A program made the translations under genes and the position numbers. From Inia geoffrensis (taxonomy: Eukaryota > Chordata > Mammalia > Artiodactyla > Iniidae), in NCBI GenBank assembly GCA_036417435.1, contig CM070903.1, positions 60,364,001 through 60,428,000 on the forward strand: a stretch of DNA of 64,000 nt. Direction: 5' to 3'. Below, piece by piece: positions 25,336 to 37,485 of this stretch; position 1 is the first letter of the stretch, and every line of letters starts with the position of its first letter. The notes under the pieces are model-generated. The model was not told where the DNA came from, searched no databases, and worked only from the letters and a program-made list of their open reading frames with translations.

Positions 25336-25354
25336 TAATGTCTTGTGACTGACT

Positions 25355-25502
25355 CAGTGTATCAGTAGACCAGCAATAAAGGCATCACCTGAGAGCTTCT
25401 GAGAAATGCAGAATCTCAGGACACCCCTCAGAATCAGCATCTTCACAAGATTGCCAATTGATTCCCATTCACATTAATTAAAGTTTGAAAAGCACTGAAG
25501 TA
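25355..25502 (-). mobile_element. MER5A-like hAT fragment
   Basis: 'gagagcttctgagaaatgcagaatctcagg', 'cccctcagaatcagcatctt' and the terminal 'aaagtttgaaaagcactga' match MER5A layout. Non-autonomous relic. Confidence 0.8.
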
Positions 25503-26230
25503 AAGCAGATTTGATGATCAGACAGCCTTGGAAATTCATCTCAGGTGGCACGAATGGGATGCTTGTTTCTGTAGGAATCTTAAAGCAAATATGTGGGTGT
25601 TGATGAATTGACAATATAAGATACCCTCATCTTGCAGACCAGAGTCCTGAATAATGCTCAAGACTGCGAGAGCCCTGAAAGAAATGCCTGCAGCCTTCCT
25701 CTTGGGCTCAGGAAATCCCTCCAAGATTTACAGTCCACCCTCCAGCCCTCACTCATTTCTGTCACTTTGCTCTCCTCCTGGACCTTCCCTCTCTGCCTTT
25801 CTACAGATGCCTGCTTTAGACAGGCTGGCAGTGAGTTCCTGCTGCTGCCCTTTGAGTGCCTCTCAACACCCTGCACGAGGCCAGGCTCCAGGAGAGAAAG
25901 GGCCTGGAACTCTGTGTAACCCAGGCATAAATTGCCCCAGAGAGCATTTTTCTCTAGTATGTCATCTGCTGCTGTCTTTACTCTTGTCATCTTTCTCAAA
26001 GCCATCTGGAGAAACGTAATTGCTATAAGTATTGTATTTATTTCTTGTTGGGATCTGTTATTTTCCGATTAGGCTTTTCTTAAGTGTATCTTCATTTTGA
26101 ATAGAAGAAAAAGACTAGTGCTCATATAAAAGAGCAAAGACAGCAGACCAGGAACAGGCCAACCATTTTGGTGTGATGCTGGGTTCTCCTTAACCCTGAG
26201 AACCACCAATGACATCACTGTAAATGTTTT
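25503..26230. other. Single-copy DNA, nothing recognised
   Basis: Three overlapping open frames of 95-121 codons (25632-25919 and 25654-26019 plus, 25658-26005 minus) occur here. They overlap in opposite directions, lack domains and look like a stop-poor GC-richer patch, not exons. Confidence 0.4.
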
Positions 26231-26234
26231 TTTT

Positions 26235-26410
26235 TCACTCATGCATTCATTTTCAACAAATATTATTGAGCTCCTACTTGTGCCAGATGCTCTTCTATGG
26301 AGTGCAGGTATTTTGGTGATCAAACCAAAATCTCTTTGTCTTTCCATGATAGCTATTTGGGGTGGGTAAGGAAGGAGAGAGAGAGAACAAAAATGAGTAA
26401 AACAAAACCT
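26235..26410 (-). mobile_element. L2 LINE 3' end fragment
   Basis: 'catgcattcattttcaacaaatattattgagctcctacttgtgccagatgctctt' is the reverse complement of the L2 3' terminus, continuing weakly to about 26410. Confidence 0.8.
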
Positions 26411-29230
26411 CTGGCCTCAAACCTCCAGAGTAAGTGGAATGATCTAGGCACAGATATGAGGAGGAAGAGGGGAAAGTATGGGAAAGTAGAGGAGAGGAAG
26501 GCAAGAGGTAGAGAAAGAAGTCAGAAAGACATGGGAGTGGTAGGGGATGCCAGTCACAGCCACCGCCCAAGCCATGGCCGTCACAGCTCATGGGCTCCCA
26601 CCCAGGCGCTGCGGCCAGAGGGTGCATTTCTTCTTTGGAGGGAGGAGAGCTGCAGTAGGAAAAGACACTAATAAGCCAGAGGCAAAACTGGCACTTAGTA
26701 ACAAGAATCCTTGTGAAGAAAGGAAGTTAGGAATCAGATTATAACAAAGATATAAGTTGGAATTTTAAAGCTCAGTAATTTTCAGAGGTTATAAGGATGC
26801 GTCAGAGCCTCCTGCCCTGAGAGTTCTCACAGCCCTGTGCAACAGTCCCACAAACACGTCAGGGTGTGAATGTGGGATCCTATGTGTATATGATGTGTCT
26901 TGGGATCGTCGGGGGCACAGTGCTTGGGCAGAGGGAAAGAAAGAAGGCAAGGCCATTAAAAGCCTTGCTGAGAAAGGTATTCCTTGTGCACAAAAAAGAA
27001 TCAGGCCCCTCGCTCCCTACTGAGCCCATTTCTCCAGCCTTTGCCTGAGCTGTCAGGCATGAATCCCTGTAGCATTCCGTAACTAATTGACAGTAATGGG
27101 GGCCATTGGGAGTCTAAGAATACATGGCATTGCCCGGCATGCACTGGAAAGAAGGGCGGGGGGCAGCTGTGGGGAAAATAAAGGCTGTCTTGTAAACTTC
27201 TTTTAATGTGAAGGTAAGAGGTAGAAAGTAGGGAGGAGCAGATTTAGACAAACTTCTACTTTAGCCTAAAAATAAAAAATTGTAAATCCCCTATTTTATC
27301 CTTAGCTAATATTCCAGGATACTAAGTTTGCCACAGAGAAGAAACAGATGGAATTTCAGTTAACCCCAGGGTCCCCTGTGAAATCTATATTGTACCCTCT
27401 GGATTTACAACATATTGTAATACATGACTGGAGCCTCCGGAGATTCCATCGCAAATCGACCCTCTTTATTCCAGGGGTTCAGAAAACAGCTACAGAGGCC
27501 CACTTCACAATCAAAAGTGGCCAGCTTTTTACAACTTCATCCTCAGAGTTGAAATCAAATTTTTAAATTTTACAACAGATCTTATTTATTTGAGCAGTCT
27601 CATGTTTTTTTGAGGGGACATTTATTTTTTCCTTCTATTAATGATGATGTTTATGTGCTAAAACTGTTTAGCCCAAATAGAAATTTGTAAAATATACACC
27701 ATTTATCACACCTTGAAGAATGATTCACCACAGACCCACAGTAAATTATCTCCTCAGGATTTTTACCTTTCTAGAATGTAGTTTTCAATGGTAAATATAT
27801 TCAAAATAAAAATAAAAGCAGTTACCTCTGCTATGAATAGCACATGAAGGTGTAAGTATTGAAATAACTTTTAAGAATTCCAAGTTGTTTTTCAAAGCCA
27901 GAATTGTTTATCAGGTACCTACAAACTTACAGCTTTGACTTTTATTTCTTTGCTTTTCTTGTATTATTGGCCTTGCCTGCCTGCATTTGTTCTTCATTTC
28001 AAAAATAATATTTGCATAAGCATTCAGCTTTTCACACACAAAAAAAACTTTCCAAATTAGTTGTGGCTTTTTGATGTTAGGGATAAATTTTCAGCACATT
28101 TTTCTCAGCATGCTACTTTTCCCCAAAATTGAACATCACCTCAAATCTTTCATGACCTTCTGCAGAGATGAGTTTCCTCTGTGCTGTAGTGCAGACTCTT
28201 CACTCTTCAGGTTGCTGCTCCGTTTGTTGTCCAGCATCGTTTTATGGAAGATTTGCCCCCAGACTCCTGGGGAATATCTTTAGGAATCCAGATAAGCAAA
28301 GACCTGTACTTCAAGAAAATGTCATTCTGGAGAACAGAAATGTGTCTTTTTTAAAAGACTAGGGGTTGAAATATGATGAGAAAGGTCTTCCTCTCAAAAG
28401 TCACCATGAGGAATTGAGGACCAGAGGGCTGTCCTTTGAAACACTGTCTATGAGACTCAGATGCTGAGAGCTGGAAGGACTAGAACAGATGTCATTTAGG
28501 CAGTGAAGAGACTCTGTGTCCCCACTCTTCAGTTTCATGGAAGTTAAGCAGAATTCGGTGAGGCAGTGGCAGGGACGTTCCATCTCCAGATTATCAGGAG
28601 AGGAGAGTTCTCGAGCCAGCAGCTCTTTCTCTCTACCAAAAGCACAGCCTTGGAGGAACACATCAGGGAATGCTGCTTTTTCCCTTTATCTACCAACATG
28701 TGGCTAGACCAGCAGGGGCTGTTACGTGGTGAGGACATCCAACCAAATTAAGCAGAGAGCCTTCACGTGGCACAAGAACTCTTGTGGGAGCCACCAGGGA
28801 CACTTAAGGGACTGGTCAACCCACCCTTCCATGAGGTTTGGAACATTGGCTCCAAGGTTGGAAGAGGGTCTTTTTAATGGAATAAGCCCCTATTTCTAGT
28901 GACATTGGTTTATCCCCTTAAACCACTCTTTAATCAGAAAAATATATATATATAGTGTCCAAAACATGCCTGTTTTGGATCTTAATATCAGGCAATCAAA
29001 GTTCATTTTAATGTAATTTTTAGGGTTTTATTTCCTCATCTGAACAAGAACATGGATTTGTTATTAAACCCAGACCAAACATTCATTTAACCTGTCTCAT
29101 TTCTATACTAGATATCATTTATTTTGCAAAGAGCAAATATGTGTTTACTTAAAAATAATATACCAACCAAATATTAAGAGTGATTGAGTTTCTGTTTGCT
29201 TTTTTTACCTTTTGTGTGTATTTATCACAT
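26411..29230. other. About 2.8 kb with no recognisable gene or repeat
   Basis: Mixed composition, AT-rich from 27200 on. GA-rich section near 26450-26540. Short frames (for example 26297-26671 plus, 28401-28661 minus) lack domains and splice context. Parts may be ancient repeats too diverged to see. Confidence 0.45.
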
Positions 29231-29239
29231 ACGAATAAT

Positions 29240-29350
29240 AAAAGTCAATACTGTAGTATTTGCTAAGTTCCAGGCACTGTTCAAAATGCTTTATATGTAT
29301 CAATTATCTAATCATCACAGTTCTCTGTGAGGTACTATTATCCTCCTTTC
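29240..29350 (-). mobile_element. MIR SINE fragment
   Basis: 'gttccaggcactgttcaaaatgctttatatgt' then 'ctaatcatcacagttctctgtgaggtactattatcc' is the reversed MIR 3' half. Confidence 0.85.
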
Positions 29351-31080
29351 CAAAAAATGACGTTAATGACATGAGGAGTGTTCTGAGAACATAGATGTTT
29401 CTCAGCCTTTAGAGTCTATGGCCAGGTGTCAGGTTTTCTGATGGCCTGTTCATTTGCAGAGTTGAAAGTGACTTATCTTTTAAAACATAGTCAATATGGT
29501 TCTTCTTCATTTTTCCTCCCCTGACTTCTCCAAGTCTTCCCTGAACTCTACACTATTTACAACGTATTTAAGACTCCCGCAATTATGTTTGGCAGTTTTA
29601 CTTTTGTTCCTTCTGTTTTTATTTTTATCCTATTAATTTCCTATTCCAACACCAGCAGAAATTAAAGCAAGATAAAAGGAGAAGGAAAGGATAATATAAG
29701 AGGTGTTCTGAAATCACCTGGTTTAAACTTCACAATCAGATAACGTGGGAGAGGTATTCCAAATAACCCAATTGAAAAAAAAATATGCTTGGTGAAATTT
29801 TTTGCTATTATTTTACTTTTTCCTTGTGTATGCGTTTTCTGGGTTGGTTTAACTATTTTATCATCTCTTTTACTGAAGACTCAAACCATGATTGTTTTTC
29901 ATCTCTTTGCTGAACCAAGGGAAGTGAGTACATTAGACCAAACAAGTTTTCTGTTAGATCTTACATACTAGTTTCTTCCAAAAGTCTTCACTGACAGGCC
30001 TTTCCCAAAGGTATCTATTCCTTTCTTTGTATTCTCTTGGCATTTAAGTATATAGACAGCACCTCACCACCAAGGTTTTGTTTATTATCTTGGCTTGGGA
30101 TTGTTCTCTATTTATTTAACTGGCACACATCTTAGCCAAGGAAAACGGCTATTCTTTTTCTTTGCAGATTCTGCAGAGCCTGATTTTATAGGTCAGACAA
30201 TTTGATGAGCTGAATTAGAGACAGTGCTATATATAAATGACATATTTCCCTGAGTATGATTGCTGAGCACTGAATGCATTGGGAAGCTGGGCCAAGTAGA
30301 CAAAGCATCACATCTAGAAGAGGAGAAATGTTGGTCTGGACTGTGCCAGATTCTAGCAGATGGAAAGATAATCTTAGGTGAGGTCAGGAGCCCAGACAGC
30401 AGCAGAAATGGAGCTGGAATCTAGCCGGGGCCCCTCTGTGATGGTGGGACCAAAGGAGGAAGACTGCCCAGAATATTGGAAGATGCTGAAGTTAGCGAAC
30501 GGAAGTAAGACTGGGTTTTCTCTAAACAAAAAGAAGAGACATTCTCTGTAACATTTGTAGAGAAGAGTCCAGGAGAAACATCTGCACTGAGAATGGAAAG
30601 CCAACCCATGGGATACCGGAGACGAAGATGTTCAAAGAAAAGCATTAATATGGTTGAGTGACTTGCCAGGAATGTTTGACAGGGCTGTTATGACAAAACC
30701 GATACCAGGATCTGAATTTTGTGGTTTCAACAACTCTTTATCCATTCTCTGGAGATTGCTCTCTTTACCATAAGTATGAGTTTTGACCTTTCGTTCTCTT
30801 TATCTTTGGAAGCTCCAAGGACATCATTGTTTAAGGAGGATGAGACTCTGCCAGAGCAGAGTCACACCATGTGGACTGTCCTGAGCTTGCCACTGGCACC
30901 GTGGCAATGACAGCCACTCAGGCCCAACTGTGTTACTATTCCAGGCTATATCTTCTTCTGTATATTAGCAGGCTGTTTTTATGTCTTCAGAAATCATTTC
31001 TGCCTGTCATTAAGATTGATAAACTAAGTTGGCATTCATGTAGGATCTTTCCAACAAGCATCTAAAACTCAATGATGACA
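29351..31080. other. Single-copy DNA, nothing recognised
   Basis: About 1.7 kb without confident repeat or exon signatures. Short frames at 29789-29971, 30374-30604 and 30719-30910 have no recognisable domain. Confidence 0.45.
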
Positions 31081-31114
31081 AAAGAATCCCTCTCTCTCTC
31101 TTTCTCTTTCTCTA

Positions 31115-31770
31115 ATTGACTTTATTTTTCCAGCAGTTTTAGGTCTACAGAAACATTGAATGGAAAGTGAAGAGTTTTCCCATATACTCTCTCTCCCTCC
31201 CTATTCCCTTACCTCCTTCCTCCACAGTTTCTCCTGTTATTAACATCTCGTATTGCTGTTGTACATTTCTTACAACCCTATGAGCCAATATTTATACATA
31301 CTTATTAACTAAAGTCCATAGTGTATATTAGGGTTTTATACATCCTATGGGTTTTGACGAACGTATAATGAAAAGCATCCCACAATTACAGTATCAAACA
31401 GAATAGCTTCACTGTCTGAGAAGCCCCCTGTGCTCCACCTACTCATCCCTCCCTCCCTCCCTCCCTGTCCTCTAACCCCTGGCAATCACTGATATTTTTA
31501 CTGTCTCCATAGTTTTGCCTTTTCCAGAATGTCATATAGTTAGAATTGTACAGTATGTAGTATCTTCAGATTGACTTCTTTCAATGAACAATATTCACTT
31601 TAGGTTCCTTCATGTCTTTTCTTGGCTTGGCGTTTCTTTTTATCACTGAATAATATTCCACTGTCGGATATACCACGCTCACCTACTGAAGGACGTCTTG
31701 GTTGCTTCCAAGTTTTGGCATTCATGAATAAAGCTGCTGTAAACATCCACATGCAGGTTTTTCTCATTTT
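31115..31770 (-). mobile_element. Old L1M 3' end
   Basis: Reverse-oriented L1 3' region: 'cagcagttttaggtctacag', 'tgctgttgtacatttcttac', 'gttttgacgaacgtataatg', 'ctggcaatcactgatatttt' and 'actgaataatattccactgt' appear in the order seen in old L1 elements. A (CTCC)n run occurs near 31448-31468. Preceded by a (TC)n tract at about 31090-31112. Confidence 0.85.
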
Positions 31771-32190
31771 GAAGTTGAGTAACAGAAGCAAGCCTCCCAG
31801 AATTCTATATCCCCACACTTCCCCATCTGACTCATTGACTGGCTGGCTCCAAGGCTCTAGGAACTGATTGCTCACAACCATTCTTGGTCATCCTCCAAGC
31901 TTAATATGCAGAGGTTAAGGTCATAGTTATGTCCAAATGACCTGATGACTGATCCCAGCCCAGGGCAAGATGAGCTCTAAGATATCACCATTGTGGAGGA
32001 GAGGCAGTCTCAGCTGACCCAAAGGAACCTATTCCACCACAGCCTTTGGCCCGTGGAACTTGGACTTCTGTCTGAGTAGTCACTTAGAAATGCCATTTCC
32101 AGCCACATGCTGCAGACTGACCACTTTCATCTTCTGAAGCCAATTCCCAGCTAGCTAGATGGTACATTTATAGCCCACCCTTAGCACCTT
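31771..32190. other. Single-copy DNA, nothing recognised
   Basis: No repeat or coding signature recognised between the L1M 3' end and the CHR SINE. Confidence 0.4.
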
Positions 32191-32203
32191 CCCACCTGTG
32201 TGT

Positions 32204-32526
32204 GGTTGTTTTTTTTTTAATATAAATTTATTTATTTATTTATTTTTGGCTGAGTTGGGTCTTTGTTGCTGCACGCGGGCTTTCTCTAGTTGCGGCGAGT
32301 GGGGGCTACTCTTCGCAGTGGTGCATGGGCTTCTCATTGTGGTAGCTTGTTATGAAGAGTGCCGGCTTCAGTAGTTGTGGCTCATGGGCTCTAGAGCGCA
32401 GGCTCAGTAGTTGTGGCGCACGGGCTTAGTTGCTCTGCAGCATGTGGGATCTTCCCGGACCAGAGCTCAAACCCGCGTCCCCTGCATTGGCAGGTGGATT
32501 CTTAACGACTGCACCACCAGGGAAGT
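32204..32526 (-). mobile_element. CHR-type tRNA-derived SINE, long form, with TSD
   Basis: Right end carries the reversed head 'gcaccaccagggaagtc' and B-box region 'agctcaaacccgcg'. The tail side shows (TTTA)n and 'ttggctgagttgggtctttg'. Short TSD cacctgtgtgt at 32193-32203 and 32529-32539, sharing one extra cc on the left. Confidence 0.93.
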
Positions 32527-32639
32527 CCCACCTGTGTGTATTTGAAACCCGCTTCAGCCTCAGGAAAATAGTCATCATGAAGTTCTTTGTTTCACTTAAA
32601 AAAGATGTTCTTATGTTACCAAACCTGGGTCTGTTCACC

Positions 32640-33570
32640 CATTCTACACAGCAAAACCAATATACTGACACCAGTCGTCATGAAGGAAAGTACAGTGTTT
32701 ACTGCAGGACACCAAGCAAGGAGAACAGGCAGCTCATGCTCAAAAGACCCGAACTCCCCAATGTCTTTCAGGGAAGGGTTTTTAAAGGCAACATTTAGGG
32801 TAAGGGTCTCAAGGGGCATGACTTTCTTCTGATTGGTTGGTGGTGAGGTAACAGGGTGGTGTTTCAGGAATCTCAACCATCAGCCTTCTGGTTCCAACCA
32901 GCCTGGGGTCTGTGTGCTTGTGGTCAGCATGTAGTCACCATCCTCCACCTAGCTGGGGGTCTTAGTTTCTGCAGAACAACTCAAAGATATGTGTCAGATT
33001 GTTATCTATATTCATTGAGGAGGAACTAGGACTGTTTTATCACTGAATTATTATTTAAGCTATCATTACTTTCCTTGTTTGACTGCTTGTCCTTTGGTTT
33101 TGCATTCCCTTACTTTCCTAATTGGTTAACTGCTTGAGTCTGCTCTTTGAAACTCAGGGAAGGCCTAGGAGACTAAAGCCTTTTTTATTTTTATTTTTAT
33201 TTATTTATTTATTTTTGCTGTACACGGGCCTCTCACTGTTGTGGCCTCTCCCGTTGCAGAGCACAGGCTCTGGACGCGCAGGCTCAGCGGCCATGGCTCA
33301 TGGGCCCAGCCACTCCACGGCATGTGGGATCTTCCCGGACCGGGGCACGAACCCGTGTCCCCTGCATCGGCAGGCGGACTCTCAACTACTGCGCCACCAG
33401 GGAAGCCCCCTCAAGCCTTTTTTGAAAACAAGAAATGGGGATACGGAAGGGCTTTCATACCTGGGAGGACCCCATAGGGTCCTGCTTGGTTTTAATCCCA
33501 GCTTTTCTTTGATACTCCTCAATCCTGAGAGTAACAGGGGTGAGACGAGAACGGGAATAAAGTTTTAGAT
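32640..33570 (-). mobile_element. Possible LTR-type repeat, interrupted by a SINE
   Basis: The block has LTR-like texture in reverse: 'accaagcaaggagaacaggc', 'gctcaaaagacccgaactcc', 'tctgattggttggtggtgag' and 'aatcccagcttttctttg', separated by the CHR SINE at 33185-33410. I cannot name the family or see paired termini, so this is a tentative reading. No retroviral gene is visible. It may instead be ordinary single-copy DNA. Confidence 0.3.
33185..33410 (-). mobile_element. CHR-type tRNA-derived SINE, short form, with TSD
   Basis: Right end 'gcgccaccagggaagcccc' is the reversed head; 'ggggcacgaacccgtgtcc' is the B-box side; left end is a (TTTA)n/T-rich tail. Flanks share aagcctttttt (about 33176-33186 and 33413-33423). 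A 148-codon open frame across it is an artefact. Confidence 0.95.
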
Positions 33571-33724
33571 AGAGAGGTTCATTATAAACATGGCAGGGGA
33601 ATTTGGTTTTAGGGGGACTCGGTTTCAATTAGAGCCATCCACTTTAGATTTCTCCCATTGGTTCCTTCCCTATGTTAATGTGTTATCCTCTTGACATCTA
33701 CATACACTTAAAATGCATTTGGGG

Positions 33725-34005
33725 GGCTTCCCTGGTGGCGCAGTGGTTGAGAATCCGCCTGCCAATGCAGGGGACATGGGTTTGAGCCCTGGTCTGGGAA
33801 GATCCCACATGCTGCGGAGCAGCTAGGCCTGTGTGCCACAGCTACTGAGCCTGCACGTCTGGAGCCTGTGCTCCGCAACAAGAGAGGCCGGCGATAGTGA
33901 GAGGCCCGCGCACCGCAATGAAGAGTGGCCCCCGCTCGCCGCAACTAGAGAAAGCCCTCTCACAGAAACGAAGACCCAACACAGCCAGAAATAAATAAAT
34001 AAATA
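33725..34005 (+). mobile_element. CHR-type tRNA-derived SINE, long form, with TSD
   Basis: Head gggcttccctggtggcgcag, B-box-like gggtttgagccctg, long 3' part 'cgcaatgaagagtggccccc...gaagacccaacacagcc' and (AAAT)n tail. TSD aaatgcatttgggg (33711-33724) / aaatgcgtttgggg (34006-34019), one mismatch. Confidence 0.96.
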
Positions 34006-34019
34006 AAATGCGTTTGGGG

Positions 34020-35165
34020 TATTTTCCTGTGAACATGGGGGCTTCCACAGAAAAGTTGCAGAGGTGGTCTGTCTCCTCAGGCTCCTCTCTTGGCCGCTTC
34101 CTTCCCAGCCACCCCCTGGGGCCTCTGTGCTCACCATAGCCCCACCCTCAGCCCTCAGGGATCGCTCACACCCCGCTCCCAGGCTCTCTAGTCACCCGGG
34201 TCATCCCAAGCAGTAAAGGGATGAAAACAGCTTAAGCATCTTCCCTCCCTTAATGCATTTCAAAAAGGGACTGCTAGGATCAGCCAGGAGAAGAGTAGAC
34301 ACATGAAGCTTCGAGATACCTGACTCCACCTCGAGGTGGAGGCACTTTGGCTCTCCTGAGATGGGGAGAAGGGAGGCTCCAAACCCCTTAAAAGTTTCCT
34401 TTCCAGGTTGGCTCCTCACTTAGAGGAGCCTGAACATCTCCTGGAAACTGTCTCATCAGGTAATTCACCTCTCAAACATTCCCTGATGGGAGTCCGATTT
34501 TCAGTTTTCTTGGGGTGATTCTTTGGAGTTCACACTCCTCACTTTTGTTCAGAGATCTGTTCCCGACTAGCTCCTGCTTGAGGAATGCGTGCATCGTGCT
34601 GGGTGTCAACAGAGTGGGCTTTTTCCGGCCAGGCCCAAGCGCAACCTTTCCCTACCCTGTTGAACTTTCTGTGAAATGTGGCCGACAGCACTCAGTATGA
34701 CAGTACCCATAAAAGTACACATTAGCACTAGAGGAGAGGGGTGGATACTGTACCTGTTAAAGGCAGTAAAAGGAGGGCAGTGGGAAGGGGACTTTTTGCG
34801 ACAGCAACGGAGGCGGGAGAAGTAGCAGGAAGTGGGCATCAGATCCTGGCCGTCCTGAGGAGGAAGGGGGAAGACAAAAGGTGGAGAAGCAGTGAGGGCG
34901 AACTGAGTGAGATGTTGAGTTATGATGTGTTTTGTGTGCCAGGATCTCTGTGGCTGTGGAAATAAAGAAGGCAGTCTGCTTTCAAGACCTGGTTTGGCAA
35001 TGAAAAACAGTTGTCTGTTTGTCATTCAAATAGCAACACTGGGTTTGAATTGGTAGAAAGCCATTGATTATCCTCCTATCAGAAAACTCGTGAGTTAGCA
35101 CCACCTTGTTTCATAAGCAGACTAAGCAAGGAAGGAGGCTCTAATGTTTGCACAATCTGCCATGT
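34020..35165. other. Single-copy DNA, nothing recognised
   Basis: About 1.1 kb of mostly GC-moderate sequence. A minus-strand frame of 139 codons (34606-35025) overlaps plus-strand frames and has no recognisable domain. No CpG island. Confidence 0.45.
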
Positions 35166-35169
35166 TTGC

Positions 35170-35340
35170 TGAGCCACACTTCCAGGGGATTTACATGCAT
35201 TACCTCCATTTAGGGAGGTATCTCTATTTTAAATGGGAGTCAGTGAAAGCAAGAAAGGTTAAGTGACTTGCACAAGGACACATGACTAGTAATTTTCAAA
35301 GTCTTGGTCCAGCTGTTTCCAAAGCCTGACCTCATGCTAT
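35170..35340 (-). mobile_element. MIR SINE fragment
   Basis: 'ggatttacatgcattacctcc' and 'gaaaggttaagtgacttgcacaaggacacatgactagtaat' are reversed MIR core. Well diverged. Confidence 0.75.
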
Positions 35341-35439
35341 GTAGGTGATTGGAATTCAGCTCCGCTACTCCCCTACTCCAGACCCTCCTCCCACTAAGAC
35401 AACGGTTGTCCCTTAGGTAGAAGGAGCTTGAAATTTGAC

Positions 35440-36170
35440 GATTAGAGATTTATCCTTTATCTAAACATTTTATTCTTTAGTAAATTTCTACTGAGAGGAA
35501 TGAGCCATTAAAAAGTTTAGCATTAATGTCTTCCTTACTGAGAACATATTTATGAGATAATTTCCTGCAAGGAAATTTTGATCATGTGCATGCGGAATGG
35601 GGGGCAGTCAGAAAAGGGACAGAATGAGAGACCGACACAGAAGAGGGAGGCAGAGATGGAAGACGCCTTTGCTTAGTCCTCAAATTTTTGTGCTACCCGG
35701 GGGAAGCCCTCCCCCTCCCAGCTTCTCTCCCTGTCCAGGGAACATAAGGGTAACTGGCTAGTTCACCCGAAAGGATCAGCGAGTGGGCAGAGGCCAGAGA
35801 GGAGAAGGCTGCCGATAGCAGGGATGGGGGTGGGGGCAGTGAGGTGGAAGCAAAGGGGGAAGTAACTTTATAAATTAAAAAATGATAAGTGATGAAGAGA
35901 ATGGCTAATCCTGGGGAACCCTGAGAACGCCGGACCGCCAAGCAAGGGCCTTTCTTTTTTTCATTTTCTTTTTTCTTTTCTTTTTAATTTCCTTTTATTT
36001 AATTTCGCTGCAGCACGTATAATCAATTACAGCCTGAATCGGGATAAAGGGAGGGGAAGCACTTTAATTCATAAATCAATTTTATACGGTCATCAGTCAG
36101 GTTGTGAATGCAAATACCTCTGTCGGTTTAGGTTATTCAGAATTAATTGACTCCCACCGGGCTGGGCTGC
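35440..36170. other. Candidate conserved non-coding region with homeodomain-type motifs
   Basis: Repeat-poor, alternating AT-rich and GC-rich stretches. The core at 35970-36170 holds ataatcaattacagcc (about 36018), aattcataaatcaatttta (about 36066) and cagaattaattgactcc (about 36138), three TAAT/ATTA-type homeodomain words within 130 bp, plus a T/C tract just before. No open frame of note. Motif content suggests an enhancer; this is inference, not evidence of function. Confidence 0.4.
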
Positions 36171-36950
36171 AGATGGAGAGGGGCTTTCTCACAAAGTCTC
36201 CTTGGGCCCAGCTTGGGGGCTGCCTGCCTCCGCCCTTCCCCCTCAGGCCCTCAGCCACCACCCTTTGCTCCTTTACCCTCTGGGCCCCAAACGTGGAGAT
36301 GATGGGGGTGGGCATCCAGCAAAGAAGCTGGGTGGATAAGAGCCCAGAAAGATTGTCTGAAGAAGGAAGGGGATACACAGAAAGATGAAAGACCCCAAAC
36401 AAACCCTCTTTTAGTCCAGGCCCTGCAGAGACACCTTTATGTGATTAGAAATGCTTAGCTTTCAAGGGTCTGCTTTTAAGTTCTCTTGAGCTTCTTAAAT
36501 AAGAAAGAAAAAAGAAAACAAATGGAAAAGCCAGAGCCCCTGGGCTGAAGCTGAAGGGATATCATTCAGAAACCACCGGGTGGCAGTGGTTCCTGCAGCT
36601 GCCAGATTTGAGCAGCAGGGGAGCAGCCGGGGAGAGAGGGTGAAGAGCCTACAGGGCCCAGCACAAGTGAGGGCAAGGTCCTGCCCAAGCACTTTAGCTG
36701 ACGGGCACAGAGAGCGCCGGTCTGTGGACCCACACCGCAGCACGCGGAGAGAAAGAATGAATCAGGTGTAGGAAGGACTGCGGCTGCCTAGCTGGGCAGC
36801 ACCTGTTTCCTAAGTCAGGGTCCTCTCCCACAGGAGTTCACTCTAATTTGGAAAAGACACACAGCTACCCACCCGTACATTAGGCCTACGCTGTCCTCTA
36901 CTTCCCAGCTAGTTATAACCCTGGGCATGTTGCTCCAAATCAGACTGTTC
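36171..36950. other. Single-copy, GC-moderate DNA
   Basis: No repeat recognised. Small overlapping frames on both strands (36104-36388 plus, 36133-36402 and 36495-36743 minus) have low-complexity composition. Confidence 0.4.
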
Positions 36951-36954
36951 TCGT

Positions 36955-37235
36955 GGTTTTCACCAATGGCCCCCACGTTAGACTCACCTAGGGAGTTTTT
37001 TGTTTTGTGTGTTCTGTTGTTCGTTTGTTAATGTCCATGTGCAGGGGGTCCACTCTTAATAAATCCTGCTTTAATCAGGTCTTGAGCAGAGCCCAGGGAA
37101 TTGGTGTTTTTTTAATAAAGCTGCAGGTGAGTCCAATGTACAGCTAAGGATAGAGCCACTGAAGTATCTGAGAACCACTCCCACCCCCAGGCCCCATGCT
37201 CTCCCCAAAACCCAGGAGTGGTTCTCAAAGTGTGG
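36955..37235 (-). mobile_element. MER5-type hAT fragment(s)
   Basis: 'gttagactcacctagggagt', 'gcccagggaattggtgtttt', 'ataaagctgcaggtgagtcc' and 'gtatctgagaaccactccca' follow the MER5 pattern ending in the terminal gagaaccact. A second copy of the terminal 'agtggttctcaaagtgtggg' starts at about 37208. Confidence 0.65.
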
Positions 37236-37485
37236 GGCATTAGAACTGTATGGGGAGGAAAAAGTTTGGTAAGGAAAAGAAAAAAAAAACAAAATAAAAT
37301 TTGAGACTACATATGTTGCAGATTCCCTGGTACCCTCCAGACACAGTGAATCTCTAGAAAGTTCTGTAACATATACAAACTCCCAGCAAGTGTGGGAACC
37401 CCTGCTGGGGCAGAGCGCCAAGATGTTTGTGCTGCCTTTACTTGAAAGCAATTCCTACCCTGCTTTCCATTGCTGGGCATCACAT

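Noticed and set aside
26297..26671. 124-codon plus-strand frame, basic and Lys/Arg-rich
   Set aside because: The basic composition comes from GA-rich DNA; its start overlaps an L2 fragment and an opposite-strand frame spans the same bases.
33122..33568. 148-codon frame, and similar frames at 2674-2931, 37455-37901, 42739-43014, 46213-46659, 55787-56104, 57215-57529 and 60282-60551
   Set aside because: All share the same Ser/Gly/Arg/His-rich segment because they translate the same CHR SINE; this looked like a protein family but is repeat-derived.
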